This document shows positions 7,787-15,307 of a stretch of DNA of 64,000 nt, one piece after another. The DNA comes from CALRGE01 sp964360635 (GTDB taxonomy: Bacteria; Patescibacteriota; Gracilibacteria; UBA1369; 2-02-FULL-48-14): the NCBI GenBank assembly GCA_964360635.1, contig CAYHXO010000003.1:48200-112199 (forward strand), in the 5' to 3' direction. The notes under the pieces were generated by a model. The model saw only the letters and a program-made list of their open reading frames with translations. It was not told the origin of the DNA and made no database searches. Within the stretch, counting starts at the first letter, position 1. Every line of letters begins with the position of its first letter. The position numbers were made by a program, and so were the translations under genes.

Positions 7787-9148
7787 TTAGTAATAAGAAC
7801 GAATTTTAACGCTGGTTGGGTGTTCTCTCAATTTATGTAGAACTTTTGCCTCAATTTGACGAATTCTTTCTCGAGTTACGCCAAATTCAGTCCCAACTTC
7901 TTCAAGAGTGTGGCCTATTCCGTCTTTAAGCCCAAAACGCATCTCAATAATTTTTCGCTCACGAGGTGACAAATATTGCAACATCTCATGAATATTCTCT
8001 TTAATTAACTGACGGTTTGTCTGTTCATCAGGAGAAAGTGAATCATCATCTTTAATGAAATCTCCTAGCTTACTATCTTCTTCAGCACCAACCGGAGCTT
8101 CAAGAGAAACGATATCCTGTGAAATTTTCATTATATGACGAACTTTCTTGATATCCATTTCCATTTCAGCTGCCAACTCTTCAATCAATGGCTCACGCCC
8201 AAGCTCCTGTACCAAACGCCGTTGAGTGTGCGTTAGCTTGTTGATTGTCTCAACCATGTGCACCGGAATACGAATCGTTCGAGCTTGATCAGCAATTGCT
8301 CGAGTGATAGCCTGACGAATCCACCAAGTTGCATATGTTGAGAATTTGAAACCTCGATCCGGATCGAATTTTTCTACAGCTCGGAAAAGACCAATATTTC
8401 CCTCTTGAATAAGATCAAGGAAAGAAAGTCCACGTCCGATATATTTTTTTGCAATTGAAACAACTAAACGAAGATTAGCTTCCGCTAATCTGGCCTTTGC
8501 CGATTGATCACCTTTAGCAATTTTCCTAGCTAAATCCGCCTCTTCTTTCGCAGTCAACAGATCAACTTTACCAATTTCACATAAATACATTCGAATTGAA
8601 TCATTCGCAATTTCAGAAAGATCAACCGTTTTCTTAGCCTTAGATTTTCTTTTATCCTCCTTATCTTTTGCATCTTTTACATCTTTCGCATCTTTAAGAG
8701 CCGCGGCCTCCTCAGCCGCCGCATCAATTTCACTATCAACACCTTCTAAAAGATCGTCACCATCAACCGCCTCAATAGCTGCAAGAGCAGCCAAATCTTC
8801 ATCTGAAACATCTTCATCCTCAAGATTTTCTGCCTCCTCTTTCATATCTTCTACTTCGAGATCAGCATCAACGTCAGGCTCTTGACCCATGCTCATTTCC
8901 TCTTCTTTCTTACCCCAAATCATTTGATCTTTAACATCAATCAATTTAATTCCAAGCTCCATCAACAGAGTATAAACCTCATCTGCAAAAGTCACATTTT
9001 CCTCAAGATTAGGAAGAGCATGCATTAATTCTTGCTGTGTCACGAAACCACGATGACGACCCTTATCAATAAGATCACGTATCTCTTGTGGGTATTTTGC
9101 CAAGTTTTCCTCAGAGAAATGCGCTATAAACTTTCTAGTTCTGGCCAT
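7787..9148 (-). CDS. rpoD: Primary sigma factor RpoD
   Basis: Housekeeping sigma-70 factor, 453 residues. A region 1.1-like N-terminus (DLIDKGRHRGFVTQQEL) is followed by a very acidic low-complexity linker (about 90-170) that ends in lysine-aspartate repeats (KDAKDVKDAKDKEDK). Regions 1.2 to 2.4 begin at NDSIRMYLCEIG and include YATWWIRQAITRAIADQ. Region 3 follows, and the region 4 helix-turn-helix is FGVTRERIRQIEAKVLHKL. It overlaps dnaG by 14 bp. The -35/-10 boxes read elsewhere in the window fit this class of sigma factor. Confidence 0.97.
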   Translation of the reverse strand: MARTRKFIAHFSEENLAKYPQEIRDLIDKGRHRGFVTQQELMHALPNLEENVTFADEVYTLLMELGIKLIDVKDQMIWGKKEEEMSMGQEPDVDADLEVEDMKEEAENLEDEDVSDEDLAALAAIEAVDGDDLLEGVDSEIDAAAEEAAALKDAKDVKDAKDKEDKRKSKAKKTVDLSEIANDSIRMYLCEIGKVDLLTAKEEADLARKIAKGDQSAKARLAEANLRLVVSIAKKYIGRGLSFLDLIQEGNIGLFRAVEKFDPDRGFKFSTYATWWIRQAITRAIADQARTIRIPVHMVETINKLTHTQRRLVQELGREPLIEELAAEMEMDIKKVRHIMKISQDIVSLEAPVGAEEDSKLGDFIKDDDSLSPDEQTNRQLIKENIHEMLQYLSPRERKIIEMRFGLKDGIGHTLEEVGTEFGVTRERIRQIEAKVLHKLREHPTSVKIRSYY

Positions 9149-10907
9149 TAGTCTTTAGATTAGAGGAATATTCGAGATAGAGCAGCGCGATCAATTTTTC
9201 CATTTCTTCCTTGACCAGTTCCGGATTCTGATTCTTAAATTCCGCTTCAAACACCAATTTTTTCAATATCGATGAGTCTTCTCTACTCTGATAGAAGCCT
9301 TCATCAAGCGCAGCGTGGAGATTATAGTAATCTCTTAGCTGTTTGTAAACATGACTTGCGTTTATCTCAAAATCTTCTCGTAATAAGAAATTTTCAAAAC
9401 CTTCAAAAAAGTCCGCAAGTTTTTCAACATTAAACTGTCTTACCAAAGCAAGCCTCTCGATAGTTACCGCAAAATCTGCGGGGTTCTGCAATTGAGTCCA
9501 AACCTCAAAACACTGCTTTGGAAAGCTCAGAATCAAACCCAAAAATTCCTCAAAATATCTTTCAAGTTTATCTTTTTTCACGGCTATTTTTTCTTTAACC
9601 ACGCGCTGACTGCGCTGTTTAGAAGAGAAATTCTGCTTTATCAAATCATAAAGTAACTCAATTGGCGTTCCAACTAACTTCGACAATTCCTTCAAATAAT
9701 GATCTTTCTCGACGGGATGAGCCATTCCCTCAAGCAAATCCAAAATTTTATTAGTAAACTCTTTCTTTCCTCCCGAACTTGCTAAATCATAAAGCGCCTC
9801 ATATTTCTCAAAGAAAAAATCCATATAAGGTTTTTTGGCGGCCACGGCCGCTGTCCACAACTCAGGATTCTCCTTCACAGCATCAGCCGCATCTTTTCCA
9901 GTCGGAATTGTGACCACAAAAATATCAAAACCCATCGGTTGAGCAATCAAAACACTTCTTAAAAGTGCCTCTTGACCAGCATTATCTGCATCAAATGCAA
10001 AAGCCAGTTTTTTAGTATATCGTTTCACCAATTTCAATTGTTCTTCTGTCAATGCCGTGCCACAAGTTGCCACCACATTTTTTTCACCCGCCTGCCAAGA
10101 TGCGATTGTATCGAAATAGCCTTCGACAAAAATTACAAAATCAAGTTCTTTTATGAACTTCTTTGCTCGAGAGAAATTATACAAAACCGAGCCCTTGTTA
10201 TAAAGAACGTAATCTGAAGAATTCAAATATTTTGGATCGTCACCTTTTTTCAAAGACCTACCTCCAAATCCAATTGACTCTCCCCTATCATTCAAAATCG
10301 GAAACATTAGACGCAACCGAAATCGATCGAGAACATTTTGACCAGTTGCATCTTTCGCCACTACCAAACTTGTAGTAATAATTCGCTCTTTAATCGAGCC
10401 TTTTTCCAATAAATGCCGGTATAACAAATCATAAGAATCAGGAGAAAATCCAACATCAAACTCTTTTATTGTTTCTTCAGTCAAGCCTCGCCTTTTCAAA
10501 TAATCCAAAACTTTCGCTCCTGCGTCACCTGTCCACAAATTCTGCACGAAAAAATGCGTTGCAGCCAAATTTATATCTTTCATTTCTTCTTTTTCGTCTT
10601 TAGAGACCTTCGGTCCGCCCTCAAATTTCGGCAACTCCACATTCGCCCTGTCCGCCAACAAATCAAGTGCTCCCTTAAAATCCAGTCCTTCAATTTCCTG
10701 AACAAACTGGAAAAGATCTCCACCTTTATTACAACCAAAACAATAGGCAATCTGCCTTTCCGGATTCACATGAAAACTCGGCGTTTTCTCGGAGTGGAAG
10801 GGGCAACAAGCCTTAAAATATTTCCCGGCTTTTTTCAGGGGAACATAAGTAGCCACCACATCTTCAATCGATAACTTCGACTTGATTTCCGCAACAGCAT
10901 CAAACAT
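9135..10907 (-). CDS. dnaG: DNA primase
   Basis: Synthesises RNA primers at the replication fork. The N-terminal zinc ribbon has Cys35-x2-His38-x17-Cys56-x2-Cys59. The RNA polymerase core follows, with TOPRIM motifs FVEGYFDTIASW and AFDADNAGQEA. A weakly conserved C-terminal region of about 150 residues would bind the helicase. The 590-residue length is normal. The dnaG-rpoD order is the classic macromolecular synthesis arrangement. Confidence 0.97.
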   Translation of the reverse strand: MFDAVAEIKSKLSIEDVVATYVPLKKAGKYFKACCPFHSEKTPSFHVNPERQIAYCFGCNKGGDLFQFVQEIEGLDFKGALDLLADRANVELPKFEGGPKVSKDEKEEMKDINLAATHFFVQNLWTGDAGAKVLDYLKRRGLTEETIKEFDVGFSPDSYDLLYRHLLEKGSIKERIITTSLVVAKDATGQNVLDRFRLRLMFPILNDRGESIGFGGRSLKKGDDPKYLNSSDYVLYNKGSVLYNFSRAKKFIKELDFVIFVEGYFDTIASWQAGEKNVVATCGTALTEEQLKLVKRYTKKLAFAFDADNAGQEALLRSVLIAQPMGFDIFVVTIPTGKDAADAVKENPELWTAAVAAKKPYMDFFFEKYEALYDLASSGGKKEFTNKILDLLEGMAHPVEKDHYLKELSKLVGTPIELLYDLIKQNFSSKQRSQRVVKEKIAVKKDKLERYFEEFLGLILSFPKQCFEVWTQLQNPADFAVTIERLALVRQFNVEKLADFFEGFENFLLREDFEINASHVYKQLRDYYNLHAALDEGFYQSREDSSILKKLVFEAEFKNQNPELVKEEMEKLIALLYLEYSSNLKTNGQN

Positions 10908-10934
10908 AGAGAACCTTGTTAGGTCGCCATATTA

Positions 10935-11411
10935 CTACAATTTTCTCGCAGTTAACAGAAATTGCTCTACTTCACTTTGACTTACCTCAGTCGCCGGGCA
11001 ACAAGTTCCCCCTATATCATCCGCATGTACAGGCTCATCACTTTGAACCTTTTCCTCTACATAATAAAAATCTTTGTTACCTTCAATAGAGAGAACGTAA
11101 CAAAAAGCACCTCCACATGGGTTTCGGTAGACGGAATAACCTGTACTCTTTGAAGTGGCGTCTAATATAAATGAATCAAAGCTATCATTTTCGTTACCCT
11201 TAAGAAAATCCATCTGCAAATAAACATTATATTTTGAATCCGGTACTTTAATACTAATCAGATTATGTCCCTCTTCGCCGACAGAACTTTCACTGGCAAC
11301 CCAGCCTTCGGGTAGTGCTAACTGTAATCCGGAGATAGTCATTGTTGAAGTTGTTGGATTACAAGCGCTAAAAAAAAGAAGTCCTGCAATTAGAAATGAT
11401 AGTTTTTTCAT
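10935..11411 (-). CDS. Putative lipoprotein of unknown function
   Basis: A 158-residue protein with a lipoprotein signal (MKKLSFLIAGLLFFSAC, lipobox FSAC). The mature part has a PsbP/DUF1795-like flavour at its start (GLQLALPEGWVASESS), and it includes GGAFCYVLSIEG and GGTCCPATEVSQSEV; the cysteines could form disulfides outside the cell. It lies 27 bp upstream of dnaG on the same strand and may lead that operon, which would be an odd partner. Family not recognised with confidence. Confidence 0.75.
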   Translation of the reverse strand: MKKLSFLIAGLLFFSACNPTTSTMTISGLQLALPEGWVASESSVGEEGHNLISIKVPDSKYNVYLQMDFLKGNENDSFDSFILDATSKSTGYSVYRNPCGGAFCYVLSIEGNKDFYYVEEKVQSDEPVHADDIGGTCCPATEVSQSEVEQFLLTARKL

Positions 11412-11504
11412 ATAATTTTTTTAAATCAAGTCAAATCTAACACATTCCAGAATTTGTAAGAAATAATTCAGGACTAATTCAGCTTTCGAACTTATTATTA
11501 GAGA

Positions 11505-11934
11505 ATGAACAAAATTCTATATATTTTTATCGACGAATCTGGAAATTTAATTTTCACACCAAAAAGTACTAAATTTTTCTTTGCGACTGCTGTTGTCACT
11601 AATAAACTCTCGAATCAATTTGTAGTGGATTTGTTTAGATTAAAGAATCAACTACTTTTAAAAGTTGAGGACTTAAGAAAAATCAGCAAAATAAACGATT
11701 CCTACAAATTAGAATATTTTCATGCCAGTGAAGACCTCCAAATAGTTAGAGATGAGGTATTTCAGGTGATTGAGAATCAGAATGATTTGAAAGTATTTTC
11801 AGTTATTACTGAGAAAAGAAAAACGCACCCAAAACTTCAAAATGCTAGCGGAAGAAAGACCTTACAATCAAATTAAAAAATTCATCACAAGTGAATTCGA
11901 GCCATTCAAAGATGGACCAAGAAATTATTACTAA
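11505..11934 (+). pseudogene. Truncated and frameshifted DUF3800 gene
   Basis: The first 123-codon frame starts MNKILYIFIDESGNL and contains the DUF3800 hallmarks IDESGN and YFHASED plus a following VRDEVFQVIE. It stops at 11876. A second piece in the +1 frame begins around 11842 (MLAEERPYNQIKKFITSEF) and ends at 11934. Intact family members are usually over 200 residues, so the gene looks damaged by a frameshift and internal loss. DUF3800 proteins are thought to have an RNase H-like fold; their role is unknown. A candidate small RNA lies directly downstream on the opposite strand. Confidence 0.7.
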
Positions 11935-12030
11935 AATAAAATCCCACCTGAGTGGGACTCTATTCGACCTTCCTAACTATCTCTTGCGAGAGAACACCGA
12001 GGTTTTTTCAGAAGGAAGGAACCTTTGAAC
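11935..12030 (-). ncRNA. Candidate small structured RNA next to DUF3800 remnant
   Basis: A minus-strand transcript of about 95 nt is bracketed by a good promoter and a terminator, with no convincing reading frame. Predicted from the sequence: a long-range stem CCUUCCU/AGGAAGG, an inner hairpin UCUCU-CGCA-AGAGA, and a 3' hairpin UCCCAC-UCAG-GUGGGA (11942-11957) followed by UUUUAUUUU. Several conserved structured RNAs reported near DUF3800 genes (the DUF3800 RNA motifs) come to mind, recalled from the literature and not checked. Neither SRP RNA nor 6S features are seen. Confidence 0.55.
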
Positions 12031-12036
12031 ACCTAA

Positions 12037-12065
12037 ATTATATCATTCAGTGCTTGTATTTACAA
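12037..12065 (-). promoter_or_regulatory. Promoter of the candidate small RNA
   Basis: On the minus strand TTGTAA (12060-12065), a 17-bp spacer and a perfect TATAAT (12037-12042). The start site would be near 12030, at the beginning of the structured segment. Confidence 0.6.
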
Positions 12066-12089
12066 ACTATTCAACTATTGAGTGAGGAA

Positions 12090-12241
12090 TTAAATAGTCT
12101 TCATCGAACTCAAAACCTGAGAAACAATATCATCAGCAACTGAATCTTGACGTTCAATTACAAATTGCAAAGCAGGATTTCCTCCGCTTGAATAAAGCTC
12201 CGAACATGCACCTCTCTTGACATGGTATTGATTTTCATGGG
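12090..12241 (-). pseudogene. Possible coding remnant (C-terminal fragment)
   Basis: One minus-strand frame stays open for about 50 codons up to the stop at 12090-12092 and reads like protein (GACSELYSSGGNPALQFVIE, then RQDSVADDIVSQVLSSMKTI). It has no credible start: the upstream end runs into the C9/G9 tract and the promoter of the plus-strand gene at 12291. Probably the tail of a decayed gene. No family recognised, and chance is possible at this length. Confidence 0.3.
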
Positions 12242-12258
12242 GGGGGGTATGTTATAAT
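12228..12258 (+). promoter_or_regulatory. Promoter with a G9 tract in its spacer
   Basis: An extended -10, TG-T-TATAAT (TG 12250-12251, hexamer 12253-12258), lies 19 bp from TTGATT (12228-12233). Nine consecutive Gs (12239-12247) sit in the spacer. Such a run is rare in this AT-rich sequence and prone to slippage, so spacer length, and with it expression of the gene at 12291, could vary between cells. Confidence 0.5.
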
Positions 12259-12290
12259 ATTAAGAATTTCATTTCTTAACAAAAATAAAA

Positions 12291-12887
12291 ATGAAGAAAA
12301 AACTAATCATCATCACGGCAATAGTAGTCATTGGCGCTTTGGGAGCCGGCTATTATTACAGTCAAAATACTACTAATTTACAGGGAAAGTTTTCAACAAG
12401 AATTTCCTCAAATGATTCGAAGGAGAAGTTTTCAACAAAAACGTCTACAAATGCTTCAACAGCAACTTCTGAAAAAACAGTAGATTCTGGAAAAACAGCA
12501 GATTTTATGGAGATAACATCCAGTGATTGCACTGGTACACTCGACTATGACACCGCAACAGGACTCAATTTAGGTGATATAGATTTCGATACACTCTCAC
12601 GTTTGGTAAACCGAGATCTATACACTAGTGCAGCTACTGGTGGAAATATATGCAAGTACAAAATCACATTAGGGGATTCCAGCAGTAGTGCATTTAATAC
12701 TTATACTGTAATAAATGGTGAGAGTACAAAAATGAGTTTCGGTAGCACAACATCTCTATGGTCACACGCAACCATAGATCCAGTTTTAAAAGTTGGCAGA
12801 ATTATTTTTGCGGACAATACAAATAGTTATTATCTTGATACTGGCGAATTGGATCATGTAAAAGTAGAGGTAAGTATAAATAATTAA
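12291..12887 (+). CDS. Membrane-anchored extracytoplasmic protein of unknown function
   Basis: 198 residues: a short basic start and one hydrophobic anchor (KKKLIIITAIVVIGALGAGY), then a serine/threonine/lysine-rich stalk in which GKFSTRISSNDSKE and EKFSTKTSTNAST repeat imperfectly, then a compact domain with two cysteines (DCTGTL and NICKYKI) that could form a disulfide. This suggests an outward-facing cell-surface protein. The domain was not recognised. The promoter holds a G9 tract. The ATG at 12291 starts the anchor. Confidence 0.7.
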   Translation: MKKKLIIITAIVVIGALGAGYYYSQNTTNLQGKFSTRISSNDSKEKFSTKTSTNASTATSEKTVDSGKTADFMEITSSDCTGTLDYDTATGLNLGDIDFDTLSRLVNRDLYTSAATGGNICKYKITLGDSSSSAFNTYTVINGESTKMSFGSTTSLWSHATIDPVLKVGRIIFADNTNSYYLDTGELDHVKVEVSINN

Positions 12888-12893
12888 CATCAC

Positions 12894-12925
12894 AAAAGTC
12901 TCAAGAAAATACTTGGGACTTTTTT
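12894..12925. terminator. Bidirectional terminator between 12291 gene and PIN toxin
   Basis: AAAAGTCTCAAG (12894-12905) pairs with CTTGGGACTTTT (12912-12923), with one mismatch and a 6-nt loop. T-rich ends on both strands can serve both convergent genes. The PIN gene stop codon (12924-12926) overlaps its edge. Confidence 0.75.
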
Positions 12926-13349
12926 AAATCAAATCTGCAGGTTCAATTCTTTTAACTCCCATTTTATCAAAATCACGATCATAAGATACAATAATCATCT
13001 CACCTTTTGAGACAAGTGAGTTTGAAGCAATCATTGCATCTATAAATTTCACGGAATGATCTTGAAACATCTTTAGCGCAAAAACAGGATCTACGTCATC
13101 AATTATTTTTAAATTTTTAAGACCGAGTACACCATTTAATTTCATTATTACTTCTTCTTTCGAGAGTTTATAAAACTTAGATAGAATCCAGTTAATTTCA
13201 GCTATTACAAGACTTGAGATATAAGCTTCATTTTTTCCGGTTTTTACGGACTCCAAAAAAGAATAAGAATCCTGAAACTGTTTTTTTATATCAGCAGTAA
13301 TTACCCTGATAAAAACATTGGTATCGATAAAATATTTATACTCTTTCAT
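12924..13349 (-). CDS. vapC: VapC-type PIN-domain toxin ribonuclease
   Basis: Predicted RNA-cleaving toxin. PIN-domain acidic residues appear in FIDTNVF, the glutamate of SSLVIAEINW, KFIDAMIAS and VSYDRDFDKMG, in the right order. The ATG at 13349 (MKEYKYFIDTNV) is preferred; an upstream ATG at 13367 would add six residues. It overlaps the antitoxin gene by 14 bp, the usual toxin-antitoxin arrangement. RNA target unknown. Confidence 0.85.
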   Translation of the reverse strand: MKEYKYFIDTNVFIRVITADIKKQFQDSYSFLESVKTGKNEAYISSLVIAEINWILSKFYKLSKEEVIMKLNGVLGLKNLKIIDDVDPVFALKMFQDHSVKFIDAMIASNSLVSKGEMIIVSYDRDFDKMGVKRIEPADLI

Positions 13350-13575
13350 AATTTTTTTCAAATTCAATTCTGGATTCTAAAATATCATTTTTTCCCTTCG
13401 GCTTCACAGAACCTGCCATAGAAAGAATATCCGGCATCGGAGACAAATTAATTTGCTTGGCCTTCTCATCAAAAGTTACCATTAACTTGGAATGCTCGTC
13501 CAAATTAAGCAAGTCACGAAGTTTCTTTGGAAGAGTTATCTGACCTTTGACCGTCAAGGTGGCTGTGTAAGTCAT
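13336..13575 (-). CDS. vapB: AbrB/MazE-type antitoxin
   Basis: A 79-residue swapped-hairpin AbrB-like DNA-binding antitoxin: the N-terminal half (TATLTVKGQITLPKKLRDLL) is the SpoVT/AbrB fold, and the polar C-terminal tail would wrap and neutralise the PIN toxin. First gene of the pair. The promoter palindrome at 13608-13622 is the likely autoregulation site. Confidence 0.85.
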   Translation of the reverse strand: MTYTATLTVKGQITLPKKLRDLLNLDEHSKLMVTFDEKAKQINLSPMPDILSMAGSVKPKGKNDILESRIEFEKNYERV

Positions 13576-13607
13576 ATTAGATTTGTATTACTTTTTTATA
13601 AATTCCT

Positions 13608-13641
13608 ACTTTATTATAAAGTAATGCAAACAGGATGACAA
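13608..13641 (-). promoter_or_regulatory. Toxin-antitoxin promoter and palindromic operator
   Basis: On the minus strand TTGTCA (13636-13641), a 17-bp spacer and TATAAT (13613-13618). A perfect inverted repeat ACTTTAT-T-ATAAAGT (13608-13622) covers the -10 box, as expected for repression by an AbrB-type antitoxin. Confidence 0.65.
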
Positions 13642-13648
13642 GTTAAAT

Positions 13649-14653
13649 TTACTTCCTATACAACAAACCCCATGCCAACCCTGCCATAAAAACCAAAATC
13701 CCAACGAGTGCGATTAACTTCCCTTCAGTGTGCAATCCAAGCGCCAATGAACCGAAAATCATCGAAGTCACCGCGAAAAAAATCACCACTTTTTGTTCTG
13801 AAAAACCGGCTTTCAAAAGCCGATGATGGAAGTGCATCAAATCACCTTTAAATGGTGATTGTCCCTTTCGAATTCTACGTAAAATAACCCAAGCAAAATC
13901 AAGAATCGGAAAACCGAGAACCAAAATTGTGGTGGCAATTTTTCCACCTGAAATCAATGCAGTAACTGCCAACAAAAACCCAAGAAACATTGAGCCGGTA
14001 TCACCCATAATCATTCTCGGCTTTGGAAAATCGAAAACTAAAAACCCAATTGAAAGCGCCATTATAATTATAGAAAGAGTAATCGCAAGAGTTTGATCGA
14101 GATAATGAAAACCCGGCCGAATACTCAACAAAAATAAAATCAAAGAAGAAACAAAAGCGATTGAACTTGCCATGCCCGGCACACCATCAACCCAGTTAAA
14201 AGCATTCACCATAACCATTAACCACAAAACTGTAACCAGCGCGGAAAAAACTGCAACTGATCCAAACATCACAGTATCAAGAGGAAAAGTTCCCCCGAAA
14301 GGATTAGTAATTGAAGTCACCCCGACTCCACCATAAACCAAAATTGAGCCTGAAAGAAATTGTACAACAAGTCGTAAAATCGGATGAAGTCCAATTCTAT
14401 CATCAATAAAACTCACCAGAACCAAAAGTGAAACACCAAAAAACACAGAAAGGGTTATTGAATTTGCAGGAATAAAAGTCAAAAAACTTACAAGAAAAGC
14501 TAAATAAATTGCAAGACCACCAGGGTAAGGAATCGGAGCCCGTTGCAAACCATATTTCTTCGGCCGGTCCATAAGGCCAATTCGTGGATAAACGCGCAAA
14601 GCAAGCCAAGCGAAAACGAAGAGAAAACCGAGAGTTGTAATAAAAATTGTCAT
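13649..14653 (-). CDS. Polyprenyl-phosphate N-acetylaminosugar-1-phosphate transferase (WecA/TagO/MraY superfamily)
   Basis: Multi-spanning enzyme that starts a lipid-linked glycan by moving a sugar-1-phosphate from a UDP-sugar to undecaprenyl phosphate. Conserved pieces: the aspartate pair in FIDDRIGLHP, NAFNWVDGVPG, MIMGDTGSMFLG and the C-terminal RRIRKGQSPFKGD...HFHHRLLKAGFS, a loop typical of WecA/TagO, so MraY is less likely. 334 residues. Sits 12 bp after truB in a run that includes the MurE-like gene. Substrate sugar unknown. Confidence 0.88.
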   Translation of the reverse strand: MTIFITTLGFLFVFAWLALRVYPRIGLMDRPKKYGLQRAPIPYPGGLAIYLAFLVSFLTFIPANSITLSVFFGVSLLVLVSFIDDRIGLHPILRLVVQFLSGSILVYGGVGVTSITNPFGGTFPLDTVMFGSVAVFSALVTVLWLMVMVNAFNWVDGVPGMASSIAFVSSLILFLLSIRPGFHYLDQTLAITLSIIIMALSIGFLVFDFPKPRMIMGDTGSMFLGFLLAVTALISGGKIATTILVLGFPILDFAWVILRRIRKGQSPFKGDLMHFHHRLLKAGFSEQKVVIFFAVTSMIFGSLALGLHTEGKLIALVGILVFMAGLAWGLLYRK

Positions 14654-14665
14654 GCGCTTCTTATA

Positions 14666-15307
14666 TTATATGCCAGCGGTGAAATCTTCAATTTTTTTTG
14701 CATCTTCAAGCTTAAAATCTCCAACTCGAGTCCTGCGAAGTGCAGTCAAAACCGCTCCACAGCCTAATTTTTGACCAATATCGTGAACAAGTGAACGAAT
14801 ATAAGTTCCACTTGAAACCTCAACTTTAAATTTCACAATCGGCATTTCAATTGAGATATCCCAAAGTCGCATTTTAACCATGACAGGTTTTAGTTCTACC
14901 GGAAGCCCCGCTCGTGCAAGTTCGTAAGCTTTTTTTCCTCCAATTTTTTTTGCAGAAAAAGCCGGCGGCATTTGCAAACTTTCACCACAAAAACTTTCCA
15001 TCACTCGGACAATTTCCTCAGGCCCAAAATCTCCAATCGGCAGACTCTCAACCTTCCCTTCCGTATCATAAGTATCAGAAACTTTTCCTAATTCCATCGT
15101 CGCTTCATATTCCTTATCAAGTTTCATAAACTGAGAAATTTGCTTTGTTGCATCTCGCCCAACTGCCAAAACCAAAACTCCAGTAGCAAGTGGATCTAAA
15201 GTTCCTAGATGACCGATTTTTCTTTCCTTCAAAACTCCACGCATTTTCGCAACAACGTCGTGGCTAGTCCAGCCTGTCGGCTTATCGATAATTATAAATC
15301 CGCTCAT
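14666..15307 (-). CDS. truB: tRNA pseudouridine-55 synthase, short form
   Basis: Converts U55 of tRNAs to pseudouridine. The N-terminus GFIIIDKPTGWTSHDVV and the catalytic aspartate in HLGTLDPLATG are clear. At 213 residues it is about 100 shorter than E. coli TruB and lacks the C-terminal PUA domain. Its ATG overlaps the MurE-like stop (ATGA). Confidence 0.93.
   Translation of the reverse strand: MSGFIIIDKPTGWTSHDVVAKMRGVLKERKIGHLGTLDPLATGVLVLAVGRDATKQISQFMKLDKEYEATMELGKVSDTYDTEGKVESLPIGDFGPEEIVRVMESFCGESLQMPPAFSAKKIGGKKAYELARAGLPVELKPVMVKMRLWDISIEMPIVKFKVEVSSGTYIRSLVHDIGQKLGCGAVLTALRRTRVGDFKLEDAKKIEDFTAGI

Noticed and set aside
11952..12143. 63-codon plus-strand ORF across the candidate small RNA
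   Set aside because: Text is not protein-like, it crosses hairpins, the promoter and the minus-strand remnant, and it has no ribosome site.
12217..12258. TTGACA at 12217-12222 as the -35 for the 12291 gene
   Set aside because: Distance to TATAAT is 30 bp, too far; TTGATT at 12228 with the G9-containing spacer fits better.
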